This document shows, one piece after another, positions 17,312-25,619 of a DNA stretch of 44,152 bases. The stretch spans positions 1 through 44,152 of the forward strand of contig NZ_JFHD01000048.1 of NCBI RefSeq assembly GCF_000698575.1, read 5' to 3'. Below the pieces are notes generated by a model that saw only the letters and a list, made by a program, of their open reading frames with translations, did no database searches and was not told the origin of the DNA. This DNA is from Caballeronia zhejiangensis (lineage in GTDB: Bacteria > Pseudomonadota > Gammaproteobacteria > Burkholderiales > Burkholderiaceae). A program made the translations under genes and the position numbers. How positions within the stretch are numbered: position 1 is the stretch's first letter; every line of letters begins with the position of its first letter.

Positions 17312-17947
17312 TCACATCACACGAAAGTTCCGCATAAAGACCACATAGAGCACAGGCAACAATGGAATGGCGAGGATCATCAGCGCGCCATCTGCCGCCA
17401 CGGTCAAGGGCGTCGCCAGCAGGATGACTTTCTTCGCATTGGAGTAATGCTGCTCCCTGACGGAGACTTCATAAGACTGGTTCAGCAGCATGGGATTGAC
17501 CTTCGACCGGTCGAAACCTTTCGCGTCATATCGCCGCCCGCTAAGCCTGAACGAGAGAGACCGGCGTTGCGGATCGATTCCAAGATTTCCCAGTTCCTCC
17601 TTCTGCTCTTCGCTGAAGCTCGCCGCCTTGTCGAGATTCAAGACGAAGGAACCGCTGACATTGCTGTCTCCGTCTACGTAGAACTGATTGACATCTGCGG
17701 TCATTCCGGCGTGAAAGGGTGACTGAAGGACATCCACGAAGTGATCCGGCGCATCGAAAATAAAGTGATAATTCTTACCAAGAAACACTAGCGTCTTCTG
17801 GTCAGCCGAGATAAGCACACTGCTTATCGTTTCCGCGTACCTGTAGTAATCGGGCGACTTTGCTTCCTCGTTCAATCCGGATGTCAGGCACCCGCTGAGA
17901 GCGAAAGGCATCGATACCGTGAGGGCAATAAACTTTCTTCTTTTCAT
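17312..17947 (-). CDS. Predicted lipoprotein, function unknown
   Basis: A 211-residue protein. The start at 17947 (MKRRKFIALTV) is chosen because AAGGACG lies just before it and it opens a lipoprotein signal with the lipobox ALSGC at about residue 20. An in-frame ATG at 17992 would put 15 hydrophilic residues before the signal. The body has a mixed alpha/beta composition (YYRYAETISSVLISADQKTLVFLG...FIFDAPDHFVDVL), and a strongly hydrophobic stretch near the C-terminus (GALMILAIPLLPVLYVVFM) probably spans or anchors in the membrane. I do not recognise the family. It is 54 bp downstream of the polysaccharide deacetylase gene on the same strand, so they may be co-transcribed. Confidence 0.7.
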   Translation of the reverse strand: MKRRKFIALTVSMPFALSGCLTSGLNEEAKSPDYYRYAETISSVLISADQKTLVFLGKNYHFIFDAPDHFVDVLQSPFHAGMTADVNQFYVDGDSNVSGSFVLNLDKAASFSEEQKEELGNLGIDPQRRSLSFRLSGRRYDAKGFDRSKVNPMLLNQSYEVSVREQHYSNAKKVILLATPLTVAADGALMILAIPLLPVLYVVFMRNFRVM

Positions 17948-18001
17948 TTGACGTCCTTTGACCGCATCGCCGCCTGTCGTTGGTTCAAACAATCAGCGCG
18001 A

Positions 18002-19147
18002 TCAATCGGCGTTCGTCGCGACCAACCTCTTGCAATCCATCCACTGCACACCCGATGCCGTCAACCGGTCATGCAACCAGGGCACCGCAACCTGCGCCTT
18101 CGGATGAATATCGTGGAAGAGAATGATCCCGCGTCGCCACAGCAGCATGAGCGTGAGCACGCGCTGTTTGACTTCATCCGCGCTCACCTTCTCGTTCCAG
18201 TCTTGCGAATCGATATTCCAGAGCGCCACACGCAGGCCTTGCGATACGAAGAAGTCGCCGCTGTCCGCTCGGCGTTGACCATAGGGCGGCCTGAAGAGCG
18301 GAACGAAACTGTCCGGCAGATTCGCCTGCGCCAGCCCGATGCTCCGCGCCACCGACTCTTCCCACGACGGCCAGGTTGCGTGCGAACGATGCTCCCAGCC
18401 ATGCGCGCCGACGCACATGCCGCGATAGGCATACGCCATCGACGACGCACCCGCCTGCTGCAAGCGCGCTTGCAACCGCGTCCCGAGCGTGAAGAACACG
18501 CCATTCAAGCGAGCGTCTCGCAACGTCCGCAGCAACGAGTCGGTTGTGCCGCCGGCGGTGGTCGGGCCATCGTCGAAGGTGAGCAGGAAGGTGCGGTCGG
18601 CGAATTCGTTGCCGTCGATCTCGCGCGACGAATACGTGTCGATCTCACTGCTGACCTTCGGAAAGAGCGCGGCCAGTCTCAGCAGTTCGTCGAGATACGT
18701 GTTGTGAAACGTCCGCGCCTGCGATGACCACGCGCGATACGGACTATCCGCCGGGACTGCGAAGGCTTTGGCCGCGTTCATGAAGTCAGCCTCGCCATGC
18801 ACCTTTACGCAAAACGGAGCACTCGGCGTGCAATTCGCCGAAGCGTTCAGATAGTTTCCGGTCAGACGCTTCCAATAACGGCCCCGGATACGATCGACCG
18901 ATGCCCGATCGAACGATTTCACCTTCAGCCGGCTCTGCAACTCGGCGTCTGACAGTCGTTCGCTATCGGCCAGCGCTTTGCCGAATGCGAGAAGTTCGGC
19001 GCGCGAAGCGAGATCGAAGTTCTCGGTACTATCGATGGATGTCGGCCACGTCCCGCGATCGCCGATGGCGACCGAAACCGGACCTGCCGCGTGCGACGAC
19101 ATCGCGGCGAATGCCATGAGCATCGCCGCGAGAGCTTTCTTGTACAT
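18002..19147 (-). CDS. Secreted polysaccharide deacetylase (NodB domain)
   Basis: A 381-residue carbohydrate esterase family 4 type protein predicted to remove N- or O-acetyl groups from an envelope or extracellular polysaccharide. A signal peptide ends near residue 20 (MSSHA/AGPVS). The NodB domain carries motif 1 TFDDGP (190-195), the metal histidines in GAHGWEHRSH (H249, H253, H256), RPPYG (286-290), NIDSQDW (311-317) and FHDIH (344-348). The first 180 residues, before the catalytic domain, include a pair of Cys (in NCTPSAPFC) and are not a domain I recognise. No strong ribosome site is seen. The interrupted TPR gene lies upstream and a lipoprotein gene downstream. Confidence 0.88.
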   Translation of the reverse strand: MYKKALAAMLMAFAAMSSHAAGPVSVAIGDRGTWPTSIDSTENFDLASRAELLAFGKALADSERLSDAELQSRLKVKSFDRASVDRIRGRYWKRLTGNYLNASANCTPSAPFCVKVHGEADFMNAAKAFAVPADSPYRAWSSQARTFHNTYLDELLRLAALFPKVSSEIDTYSSREIDGNEFADRTFLLTFDDGPTTAGGTTDSLLRTLRDARLNGVFFTLGTRLQARLQQAGASSMAYAYRGMCVGAHGWEHRSHATWPSWEESVARSIGLAQANLPDSFVPLFRPPYGQRRADSGDFFVSQGLRVALWNIDSQDWNEKVSADEVKQRVLTLMLLWRRGIILFHDIHPKAQVAVPWLHDRLTASGVQWMDCKRLVATNAD

Positions 19148-19162
19148 GTGATGAGCGATGCG

Positions 19163-19185
19163 GGCCCCGGCGCGATGCCGGGGCC
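19163..19185. other. Intergenic perfect hairpin
   Basis: A perfect 9-bp stem (GGCCCCGGC/GCCGGGGCC) with a 5-base loop lies in the 52-bp gap between the TPR gene and the deacetylase gene. No T-run follows it on either strand, so it is not a classical terminator. It might attenuate transcription or protect a processed mRNA end. Confidence 0.5.
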
Positions 19186-19199
19186 TGGATTGAACGGAT

Positions 19200-20375
19200 T
19201 TAGCGATTGCTGACGCGCGTAATGGCGGCGTCGTAGACCGGATTCGACTTTTCGCGTCGCGCTGCGCGGTAGTTGCTCAATGCGTCGGTGAACTGGCCGG
19301 CGTCCTCATAGATGCGGCCGATGTTGTAGTACGAACTGGCGCGGACCGTCGCGGCCGTCGCTCCATTCGCCAGCGCGATCGCCTTGCGATTGGCCCAGAT
19401 GGCTTCGGCAGCACGTCCGGCCTTCTGGAAGGCGAGCCCGAGATTGCTGTACGCCTGGCCGAATTCCGGATTGAAGCTGATCGCCTCGCGGTACAGCCAG
19501 ATAGCGTCGTCGAAGTTGCCTGCGTGATAGGCACGCTCGCCGTCCTTGTTGATCAGGCTCGCGCGGGCCGCGTCGACATAGTCCTGATTGGCCGGCACGA
19601 TTCTCAACTGCTCGTCGTTGTAGTTGTCGATGGTGCCGAGCACCTCGCTCGCTCTGACCGTCACGCCACGCATGGTGTTGATGTCCTGAATCTCGCCCTC
19701 GCCATTGACGCGGAACACGGTCCACAGATTGCCCGCCTGACGCGGCACGCTGAACGTTCGAACCAGCGACTGGCCGACATACACGAACACCCTTGCCTCG
19801 CTGTTCGCAAGCTCCGACGACGCGGGGTTGCTCTCGTTGCTGAAATCGTGCACGGCGAAGACGTAGGTCTGGCCGGAACGCTTGTGATCGAGCGTGATGG
19901 TTTCCGGACCGTAGCTATCCGTGTGGTCGACATCCAGATTGGCGTCGTCCCCGGCTTAGCGTTGAAAGTAGACGTGATTCTGCGGATAGGACACGTGCAG
20001 ATCGAGATCGCGCGGGCGCTGTCCCCATGTAAGCACGACGAGCATGCCATCCAGATTCTTCATCACCGGACTCAGCGCATAGGACAGTCCAGCGCATGGG
20101 CACTTGGCGACCAGATCGGAATAACCAGCCTTCTTGATGATCAGAAGCACCTTGTTGTCATTCGCCATATCGGCTGGAATCTGCGCAGCGCCTTGTGCAT
20201 CACTCTGAATACGAACCGACTGGGCGCCGTCCTTTTGAAGAATGACAGTCGCGCCGGATATCTTTCGGTCCTTTACCGTAGCGCTGAGCACCTGAATAGG
20301 CGCAGTCGCCGCCTGAGCGCCTGCAGCGCAGAACAGCGCGAGCATCATCGATAACTTACAGATGGAACGAAACAT
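19200..20375 (-). pseudogene. Exported TPR protein gene, interrupted by an in-frame TAA (two homopolymer indels)
   Basis: Read as one gene from 20375: signal peptide (MFRSICKLSMMLALF...GAQA), a transthyretin/carboxypeptidase-regulatory-like domain (ILQKDGAQSVRI...), a beta-domain beginning LTWGQRPRDLDLHVSYP and continuing DANLDVDHTDSYGPETITL, then about three TPR units (ERAYHAGNFDDAIWLYREA, YSNLGLAFQKAGRAAEAIW, YYNIGRIYEDAGQFTDAL). A TAA at 19958-19956 splits it after HVYFQR. Removing one T from TTT and adding one G to GGGG, 14 bases further on, restores the phrase HVYFNAKPGDDANLD, as expected for this family. The two halves remain in the same frame. It is either truly broken or shows base-call errors. 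A separate downstream product from 19853 is possible but would lack a signal. Confidence 0.75.
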
Positions 20376-20601
20376 ATTGTGAGGAGTAGACGGTTGATTG
20401 ATGAAGCGATTCATCGCATCGCTACTTCTTCGGATACCGAATCATGAAAGCATAGCAATCGCCGATTCGCTCGATCTAGCAGCCGATGCGCAATTTCTTC
20501 AAATTTCCGCAAAAGCCATACGGCACCGTGGACAACAGCGCTGCGTGCTGCAATGCTCGCGACCGGACATACGAAAGGACCGCACACTCGAGGCAAGCAT
20601 C

Positions 20602-21111
20602 ATGGAACCAACCGAACATCAACTAGACGTGCCTCAAATCAACACCGACATACAGTCGCCCACGCTCGAACTGGACGTCGCTCTCTTCGTCGGAAAGAAC
20701 GCGAAGTACTACGCGTACAAATGGTCCTTTCTGAACAAACGCGGGCAGCCAAGATGTACATGGAACGGAGCCGCGTTCGTGATCGGTCCAATTTGGCTCG
20801 TCTATCGAAAGATGTACTGGCAAGCTGGAGCGTTGTTCGCGGCTGCTGTCCTGCTTCGGTTCGCCGTCGGTTCGCTGGGAGATGGGGCTGGCGGCTTTGT
20901 TTCGTACGCGATTTCGTTCGCGCTGGGACTCTCCGGCAATCTTCTCTACCGGGAACATGTGCTAAGGAGCATCGGCAAACTTCGCAGCGAGGGTTCATCC
21001 GGCAGCGCGCTGGAATACGAACTGTGCCGCAAGGGCGGCACGAACGCCGCGGCGGCATGGATGCTCGCGCTTCTGATGATCGTGGTTCTGGGCATTGCCC
21101 TCTTCGGCTGA
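20602..21111 (+). CDS. DUF2628 domain membrane protein
   Basis: A 169-residue inner-membrane protein. The start at 20602 (MEPTEHQLDV) is chosen because GAGG lies about 8 bases upstream; upstream in-frame codons overlap the divergent TPR gene. After a hydrophilic start comes the DUF2628 hallmark YKWSFLNKRGQPRCTWNGAAF, then membrane segments FVIGPIWLVYRKMY/AGALFAAAVLLRFAV, GFVSYAISFALGLSGNLLY, and a C-terminal span AWMLALLMIVVLGIAL. The family has no known function. The gene is divergent from the interrupted TPR gene and convergent with the ynb-like cluster. Confidence 0.75.
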   Translation: MEPTEHQLDVPQINTDIQSPTLELDVALFVGKNAKYYAYKWSFLNKRGQPRCTWNGAAFVIGPIWLVYRKMYWQAGALFAAAVLLRFAVGSLGDGAGGFVSYAISFALGLSGNLLYREHVLRSIGKLRSEGSSGSALEYELCRKGGTNAAAAWMLALLMIVVLGIALFG

Positions 21112-21163
21112 CGGTGTGTCGGGGATGGGAGTGGCTTAGCTGCAAGCGTTTGAAGCAACGATG

Positions 21164-21583
21164 TCACCCGCCCTCAACCATCACCGCCACACCCACGCAC
21201 ACCCACTGCACGACCGCAAGCATCACGCTCGCCCTGAGCAGTCGAGTCACGCCGCGCACCCGTGCATCGAGCGGCCGGCCGGCACGCGATGCACCGGTCC
21301 ATCCGAGCTCGATCAGCACGCGGTCGAGATCATCGAGCGTCGAAGATTCCATTGCGGCAAGCGTGGCGAACAACTGTCGGTCGATGAGGATTCGCACCAT
21401 TAGCCACGAAGCGCCTATGCCCGAACATGTGCTGATGAGCGCGATCAGCGTTCGCACGTAATGCAAATGCTCGCAATGAATGGCGACACCCCACCCCACG
21501 CCTGCCGCTGCCAAGGCGACCGCGCACGCACAGCAGCCAGCATCGAGCGCACCACGCGCCGCGGCGATGAAATAGGCTTTCAT
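21164..21583 (-). CDS. Small membrane protein, last gene of the ynb-like operon
   Basis: A 139-residue protein starting at 21583 in an ATGA overlap with the phosphatase gene, so translational coupling is likely. Four hydrophobic stretches are visible: residues ~11-30 (a Cys/Ala-rich segment), ~38-62 (TLIALISTCSGIGASWLMVRIL), a weak amphipathic region, and ~115-134 (ASVMLAVVQWVCVGVAVMV). The middle is hydrophilic (MESSTLDDLDRVLIEL). I do not recognise the family. Its position as the closing gene of a phospholipid-type operon suggests an accessory or regulatory role in the membrane; this is inference. Confidence 0.65.
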   Translation of the reverse strand: MKAYFIAAARGALDAGCCACAVALAAAGVGWGVAIHCEHLHYVRTLIALISTCSGIGASWLMVRILIDRQLFATLAAMESSTLDDLDRVLIELGWTGASRAGRPLDARVRGVTRLLRASVMLAVVQWVCVGVAVMVEGG

Positions 21584-22959
21584 CCTTGTCTTCCATGAAC
21601 CGTGCAATGGTCGATCCAGTCCTGCAGCAACGCGACGGTGTCCTTTGACCAGACCGCGCGACGCTGCGCCGACCGCACAGCCAGAAGTGCCGCGCGTGCA
21701 TCGTGCAAACCTTGCGTCTTCGCGATCCATGCCGCCGCGCACAGCACGCTGCGCCCATAACCGAGCGCACAGCAAACCAGCACATCGCGCCCGTCGCGAT
21801 GCAACTCACCGAGCGCCTCGACAGCCGCGTTCAGACGCAGCAGAGTCGGCGGCACGAGATCCAGATGCGGCACGCATAGGTACACATGCGATTGATCGAG
21901 CGCGATCCAGCGCGGCATCTCGGCCGTCAGATCGAGCAATGCATCGAAACCATGCTGCCGCCATTCGCGAGGCGTCGGCGTGCGACCGATGGAAACGCCG
22001 GTCGCAACGCGAACAGGCGATGGCCTCTTGCGCGTCCATAACCGTGAGTTGATGAATGCGCCAGCGATAGCCGGAGCGAGCAGCAGACGGACGGCCAACG
22101 GAATGCGGCCCCGCTCGTCCTTCTGAAACACGGCAGGCGAGCCTTGCCAATAAATCCACGCAACGCAAGCGAATGCCAGCGAAACCCATCCCGTGACAAG
22201 CGCGGCACCAACGGCATGCCTCACAAGGATCAACGTGAACGCGGTCAGCGCGACCGCGACGGTCGCATAGACGCCAGCTATCCGCCGGCTTCGCGCGCAA
22301 GGGAGCGCGGCGCCGGTCACATCGTCTGCGAGAGGAAAGAGAAATAGCGCAAAGGCACCCACCGCCGCGCCGGTCGGCACGTCGATCACATGGTGCTGCC
22401 ATGTGGTCAGAACGGAAACACCGATCGCCATGAACCAGAGATGCAAGACCGCACGAGCAGCTTTGTTCCGCAGAACGCCCGCGTAGAACGTCCAAAGCAC
22501 AATCAGCAATCCGATGTGCAGCGATGGAGCCTGGTTATACGGCTTATCGATGCCCGTCAGGAGGTCGAATAGCACGCCGGTCACACCGCTCGAGACTGGC
22601 CGCTCGGCGCCGAAGCTCAACGGCCACGCGATGAAACATGCCACGGAGATCATTTGCACCGTGAAAAGCCTGCGGACGTGCGCGTGGAGCGCCGCGCGCC
22701 TGACGCACAACAGGAACGAGAGCGCGTAGAACACATCGATGGACCAATACGGCACGATGCTCCACGGCATGAACGGAATGGCCCGTTCCCATGCGAATGC
22801 GAAGGTTGGCACCGAGGCGCGCGTCGACGCCAGCCAGTTCGCGAAGGCGTATGTCGAAAAGAACAACGCGCCCATGATCGCGAGCCATCCGGATCGCAAC
22901 ATCAAGGAGGCGTCCCGTTCGCTTCGCGCACCGGCGACGGACAAGGCAGCGCTATTCAT
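21580..22959 (-). CDS. PAP2 / dual-specificity phosphatase fusion, YnbD-like
   Basis: A 459-residue inner-membrane protein. The N-terminal ~310 residues form a multi-span PAP2-type region, with PSLH at 145-148 and the HHVIDV motif at 189-194 giving the histidines and aspartate of lipid-phosphate phosphatases. The C-terminal ~130 residues are a soluble dual-specificity phosphatase domain with the Cys-x5-Arg signature CALGYGR (C397 to R403) and the general-acid region around YLCVPHLDLVPP. Two phosphatase chemistries in one chain are the hallmark of E. coli YnbD as I remember it. It probably dephosphorylates a lipid phosphate made by the neighbouring synthase. It overlaps the hydrolase-methyltransferase gene by one base (TGATG). 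Confidence 0.85.
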   Translation of the reverse strand: MNSAALSVAGARSERDASLMLRSGWLAIMGALFFSTYAFANWLASTRASVPTFAFAWERAIPFMPWSIVPYWSIDVFYALSFLLCVRRAALHAHVRRLFTVQMISVACFIAWPLSFGAERPVSSGVTGVLFDLLTGIDKPYNQAPSLHIGLLIVLWTFYAGVLRNKAARAVLHLWFMAIGVSVLTTWQHHVIDVPTGAAVGAFALFLFPLADDVTGAALPCARSRRIAGVYATVAVALTAFTLILVRHAVGAALVTGWVSLAFACVAWIYWQGSPAVFQKDERGRIPLAVRLLLAPAIAGAFINSRLWTRKRPSPVRVATGVSIGRTPTPREWRQHGFDALLDLTAEMPRWIALDQSHVYLCVPHLDLVPPTLLRLNAAVEALGELHRDGRDVLVCCALGYGRSVLCAAAWIAKTQGLHDARAALLAVRSAQRRAVWSKDTVALLQDWIDHCTVHGRQG

Positions 22960-24734
22960 CAGGACGCGACGCGCTCGGCAAGCGTCACCGTGAAGATCCC
23001 CTTTTCATCGATGCGCTGCGTGATCTTGCGAAAGCCGGCGCGCGCGACGAGTTCGTCCATTTCCGCCTGCGAACGGCGACGCATGACCCACGCTGTCTCG
23101 CCACGATGATTCCCAAGCACGCGCGCAATGAATTCGAGCTGCGGATGCCACGGCTGTCCGGTATAGACGAGGTAGCCGCCAGGTTGCACGGCGCGCGCGA
23201 GACCACGGAGCGACTGTTCTATCGAAGCGTTGTCGCCAAAAAGCTCATACAGCCCTGACACGATCGCAAGCGTCGGACGGGGATCGAGCGCGGCGAGCGA
23301 GGCCTCGTCGAAGGCATCGCCTTGCTCGAAACGCGCAACGCTTTCGAGACCACGTTGCGCAATCAGAGCGCGTCCAGCATCGACGTTCGGCGCGCTGTAA
23401 TCGCGCAACAGAATGTGCTCGGGCGACACGCCATCGCGACGGGTCACCGCGGCGATGGCGTCAAGGACATAACGGCCATGTCCCGCCGCGATATCGACGA
23501 TCCGGACCGTCTCGCCCGAGCGCGTGATTCGCGTCATCGCCTCGGCGATCAACGCCTCGATATTGATCTTGCGCTGACGGATGCCCACCCAGCCAGGAGA
23601 GTCGAGGTAGTTGCGATCGATGTGCCGCCCCACACATCCGCGTCCCCTCGCTTCGTTGCGGTACACGTAGTCGAGCGTCGAGCCGGAATCGAACCCGAGC
23701 CGATGCCCAAGTGCAATGCCTTCCGAGAATGCGCCGCCCACCCGCAACCCCGCGCGCGCAGCCATCCAGTACAAACGCGCGAGCGGACTGGCGGGAGCTT
23801 GTTTCAACGCTTCGTACTCCGCATGAAAAGGTCCGCGCGTGTCGGCATCCACGAGCGAGACTCGCGCGCAAGGCGCCTCGAACTCACGCAGCAGAAACGC
23901 CCGCAGCGGCGCGAGCGCCTGCGCGCGGTCGCATTCACCGAGCGTATCGTGATAGAAACCGGGCAGCACGATGCGCTCCTTGCGCGCCGATCCGAGCCGC
24001 TCGAAGAAGCGTTCCTGCGGTCCGCGATGCACGACCCAATCCGCACCCGAGATCAGCAGTTGCGTCGGCACGGTGATGGCGGCCGCATCGTCGACGATGC
24101 GCCTCGCCGTGTCGTGCAGGTCCAGCAGCATATTGACCGCGATCGGCCGCGTGATCAGCGGATCCGCGGCATAGCTCGCGATGCGCTCCGGATCGTGCGT
24201 CAAAAATTTTGGCTTCACATAGCTGTTCACATAGAACAGACCGCGAAGCTTGTGCATCAGACGCAATCCCGGACGTGCAAATGGCACGTACAGCTTGATA
24301 TGAAACGCCGGCGATGCGAGCGCGAGACAGCGCACGGGCGGCGCATAATCGTGCGCCCAGGCCGCGGCCAGCACGGCGCCGACGCTCTGACCGACGACCG
24401 CCATGTCTTCGATGGCGACGCCATGAACGTCGCGGATGTGTTCGACGAAGCACTGGAGGTCGCGCACGCAAGCCGCTGCGTTCGGACTGTATCCGCGCGC
24501 GCCGGGCGAACGTCCGTGCCCACGCGCGTCCCACGCAAAGAAATCGTAGCCAGGCATGTCGAGTTCATCGACCAGATGCGCGACACGCGCCGAATGCTCG
24601 TGCCCCCGATGCAGCAGCACCACAGCGCCGCTGCGTGTCGCGCCCGCCGCGGGCCAGTGCCGATAGAAAAGCGCTTCACCGTCGTGAGTCGTGAAGCGCG
24701 CCTCTTGTGCGCGTCGAATAGTCGCTTGAGTCAT
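22959..24734 (-). CDS. Alpha/beta hydrolase fused to SAM-dependent methyltransferase, YnbC-like
   Basis: A 591-residue cytosolic two-domain protein. Residues ~10-300 are an alpha/beta hydrolase of the lysophospholipase/monoacylglycerol-lipase type: oxyanion-strand VVLLHRGHEHS, WDARGHGRSPG, and the nucleophile elbow GQSVG with Ser117; an Asp in LISGADWVVHRG and a His in PGFYHDTLGE complete a plausible triad. Residues ~370-590 are a class I methyltransferase with motif I VDIAAGHGRYVL and later GLYELFGDN and GGYLVYTGQPWHPQ. E. coli YnbC has the same architecture. It could deacylate and methylate a lipid or its headgroup. The start at 24734 (MTQATIRRAQEA) is chosen over 24791, which would overlap the phosphatidyltransferase gene. 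Confidence 0.86.
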   Translation of the reverse strand: MTQATIRRAQEARFTTHDGEALFYRHWPAAGATRSGAVVLLHRGHEHSARVAHLVDELDMPGYDFFAWDARGHGRSPGARGYSPNAAACVRDLQCFVEHIRDVHGVAIEDMAVVGQSVGAVLAAAWAHDYAPPVRCLALASPAFHIKLYVPFARPGLRLMHKLRGLFYVNSYVKPKFLTHDPERIASYAADPLITRPIAVNMLLDLHDTARRIVDDAAAITVPTQLLISGADWVVHRGPQERFFERLGSARKERIVLPGFYHDTLGECDRAQALAPLRAFLLREFEAPCARVSLVDADTRGPFHAEYEALKQAPASPLARLYWMAARAGLRVGGAFSEGIALGHRLGFDSGSTLDYVYRNEARGRGCVGRHIDRNYLDSPGWVGIRQRKINIEALIAEAMTRITRSGETVRIVDIAAGHGRYVLDAIAAVTRRDGVSPEHILLRDYSAPNVDAGRALIAQRGLESVARFEQGDAFDEASLAALDPRPTLAIVSGLYELFGDNASIEQSLRGLARAVQPGGYLVYTGQPWHPQLEFIARVLGNHRGETAWVMRRRSQAEMDELVARAGFRKITQRIDEKGIFTVTLAERVAS

Positions 24735-24774
24735 GTGATTTTTGCCTTCGTTGTTTCGATGTTGCAGGTAACGC

Positions 24775-25389
24775 TTAACGGCCCGTTTCACGCGATAAGC
24801 GAACGCCCATCGCGACGCGTCTGATCGCAGTCAATACCGCGAGTGCGATCAGTGCACGCCACAGCCAGACAAACGTCGAACCGACCGGCAGCCCCATTCC
24901 GAACCAGAGCGCAAATGCCCCGAGCGCCAGCGCGCGGTCGCTCTTGCCGAATGGCCCGTCGTAGCGACGATCCGCGCCGGCCAGTGGTCCGATCAGTCCC
25001 GCGCACTCGACTACGCACGCCGTCCAGGCGAAAAGCCACACGTCCGATGGCGCGAAAGCCGGCACGGCCAGAAACGGCAGCACGAGCGCCGTGTCCGAGA
25101 TCACATCGCCTAGTTCGTTCAGGTAAGCGCCCAATGCGCTCTTATGGCCGTGTTCGCGCGCAAGCATGCCGTCGATGGCATTCAGCGCCATGCGGATGAA
25201 AAGCCACAGCGGAATGAGCAGAAACAGACCGCGCTCGGGATAACCGAGCCACGCCGATGCACCGACTGCCATCGATCCAAGCATCGCGGCTACCGTGACC
25301 TGGTTTGCGGTCACGCCTCGCCGCGCGAGCCAATTTGTGAATGGACGAAGCAGAATTTGGAAGCGCGGCTTGAGTGCGTAGAGGCTCAT
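24775..25389 (-). CDS. CDP-alcohol phosphatidyltransferase family protein, YnbA-like
   Basis: A 204-residue inner-membrane enzyme that should join a CDP-activated lipid to an alcohol, releasing CMP. About six membrane helices are visible. The signature is a variant of D-x2-DG-x2-AR-x8-G-x3-D-x3-D: N70, D73-G74, A77-R78, G87, N91, D95, so the first and third Asp are Asn. I recall the same Asn pattern and the flanking RMALNA.DGMLARE and LNE.GDVISD in E. coli YnbA. The acceptor alcohol cannot be read from the sequence. The start at 25389 (MSLYALKPRF) is chosen over 25479, which would add a long polar leader. First gene of the minus-strand arm of the cluster. Confidence 0.87.
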   Translation of the reverse strand: MSLYALKPRFQILLRPFTNWLARRGVTANQVTVAAMLGSMAVGASAWLGYPERGLFLLIPLWLFIRMALNAIDGMLAREHGHKSALGAYLNELGDVISDTALVLPFLAVPAFAPSDVWLFAWTACVVECAGLIGPLAGADRRYDGPFGKSDRALALGAFALWFGMGLPVGSTFVWLWRALIALAVLTAIRRVAMGVRLSRETGR

Positions 25390-25619
25390 TGCGATGTTTT
25401 CGCCGGTTCGTCGACCATGCCTGACGTCCCGATGGATCGAAAAAGCCGCTACTATCAGGGCACTTTTGCATCCCGTCAACCGTTAGGATTGCAGAGCCTC
25501 TTTGTTATGCAGTTCTGTTATCACTTGCTAAACATCTGACACATCTTGTCAAGACCACTTGCTCCGTCGATGCGCATGTGAACGGAATATAAATAAGCAA
25601 TCCACACCACTACCGACTC
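25390..25619. other. Divergent control region of the ynb-like cluster
   Basis: 230 bp separating the two start codons of the two arms. It is clearly more AT-rich than the flanking genes, particularly 25490-25620, as expected of a shared promoter region. A TATAAA (25588-25593) lies 27 bases before the acyltransferase start, but no good -35 accompanies it. Neither divergent gene has a clear Shine-Dalgarno sequence. I found no convincing operator. Confidence 0.4.

Noticed and set aside
19956..20414. A complete short gene ending HVYFQR
   Set aside because: The domain is cut in mid-strand and continues in the same frame after the stop; better read as one interrupted gene.
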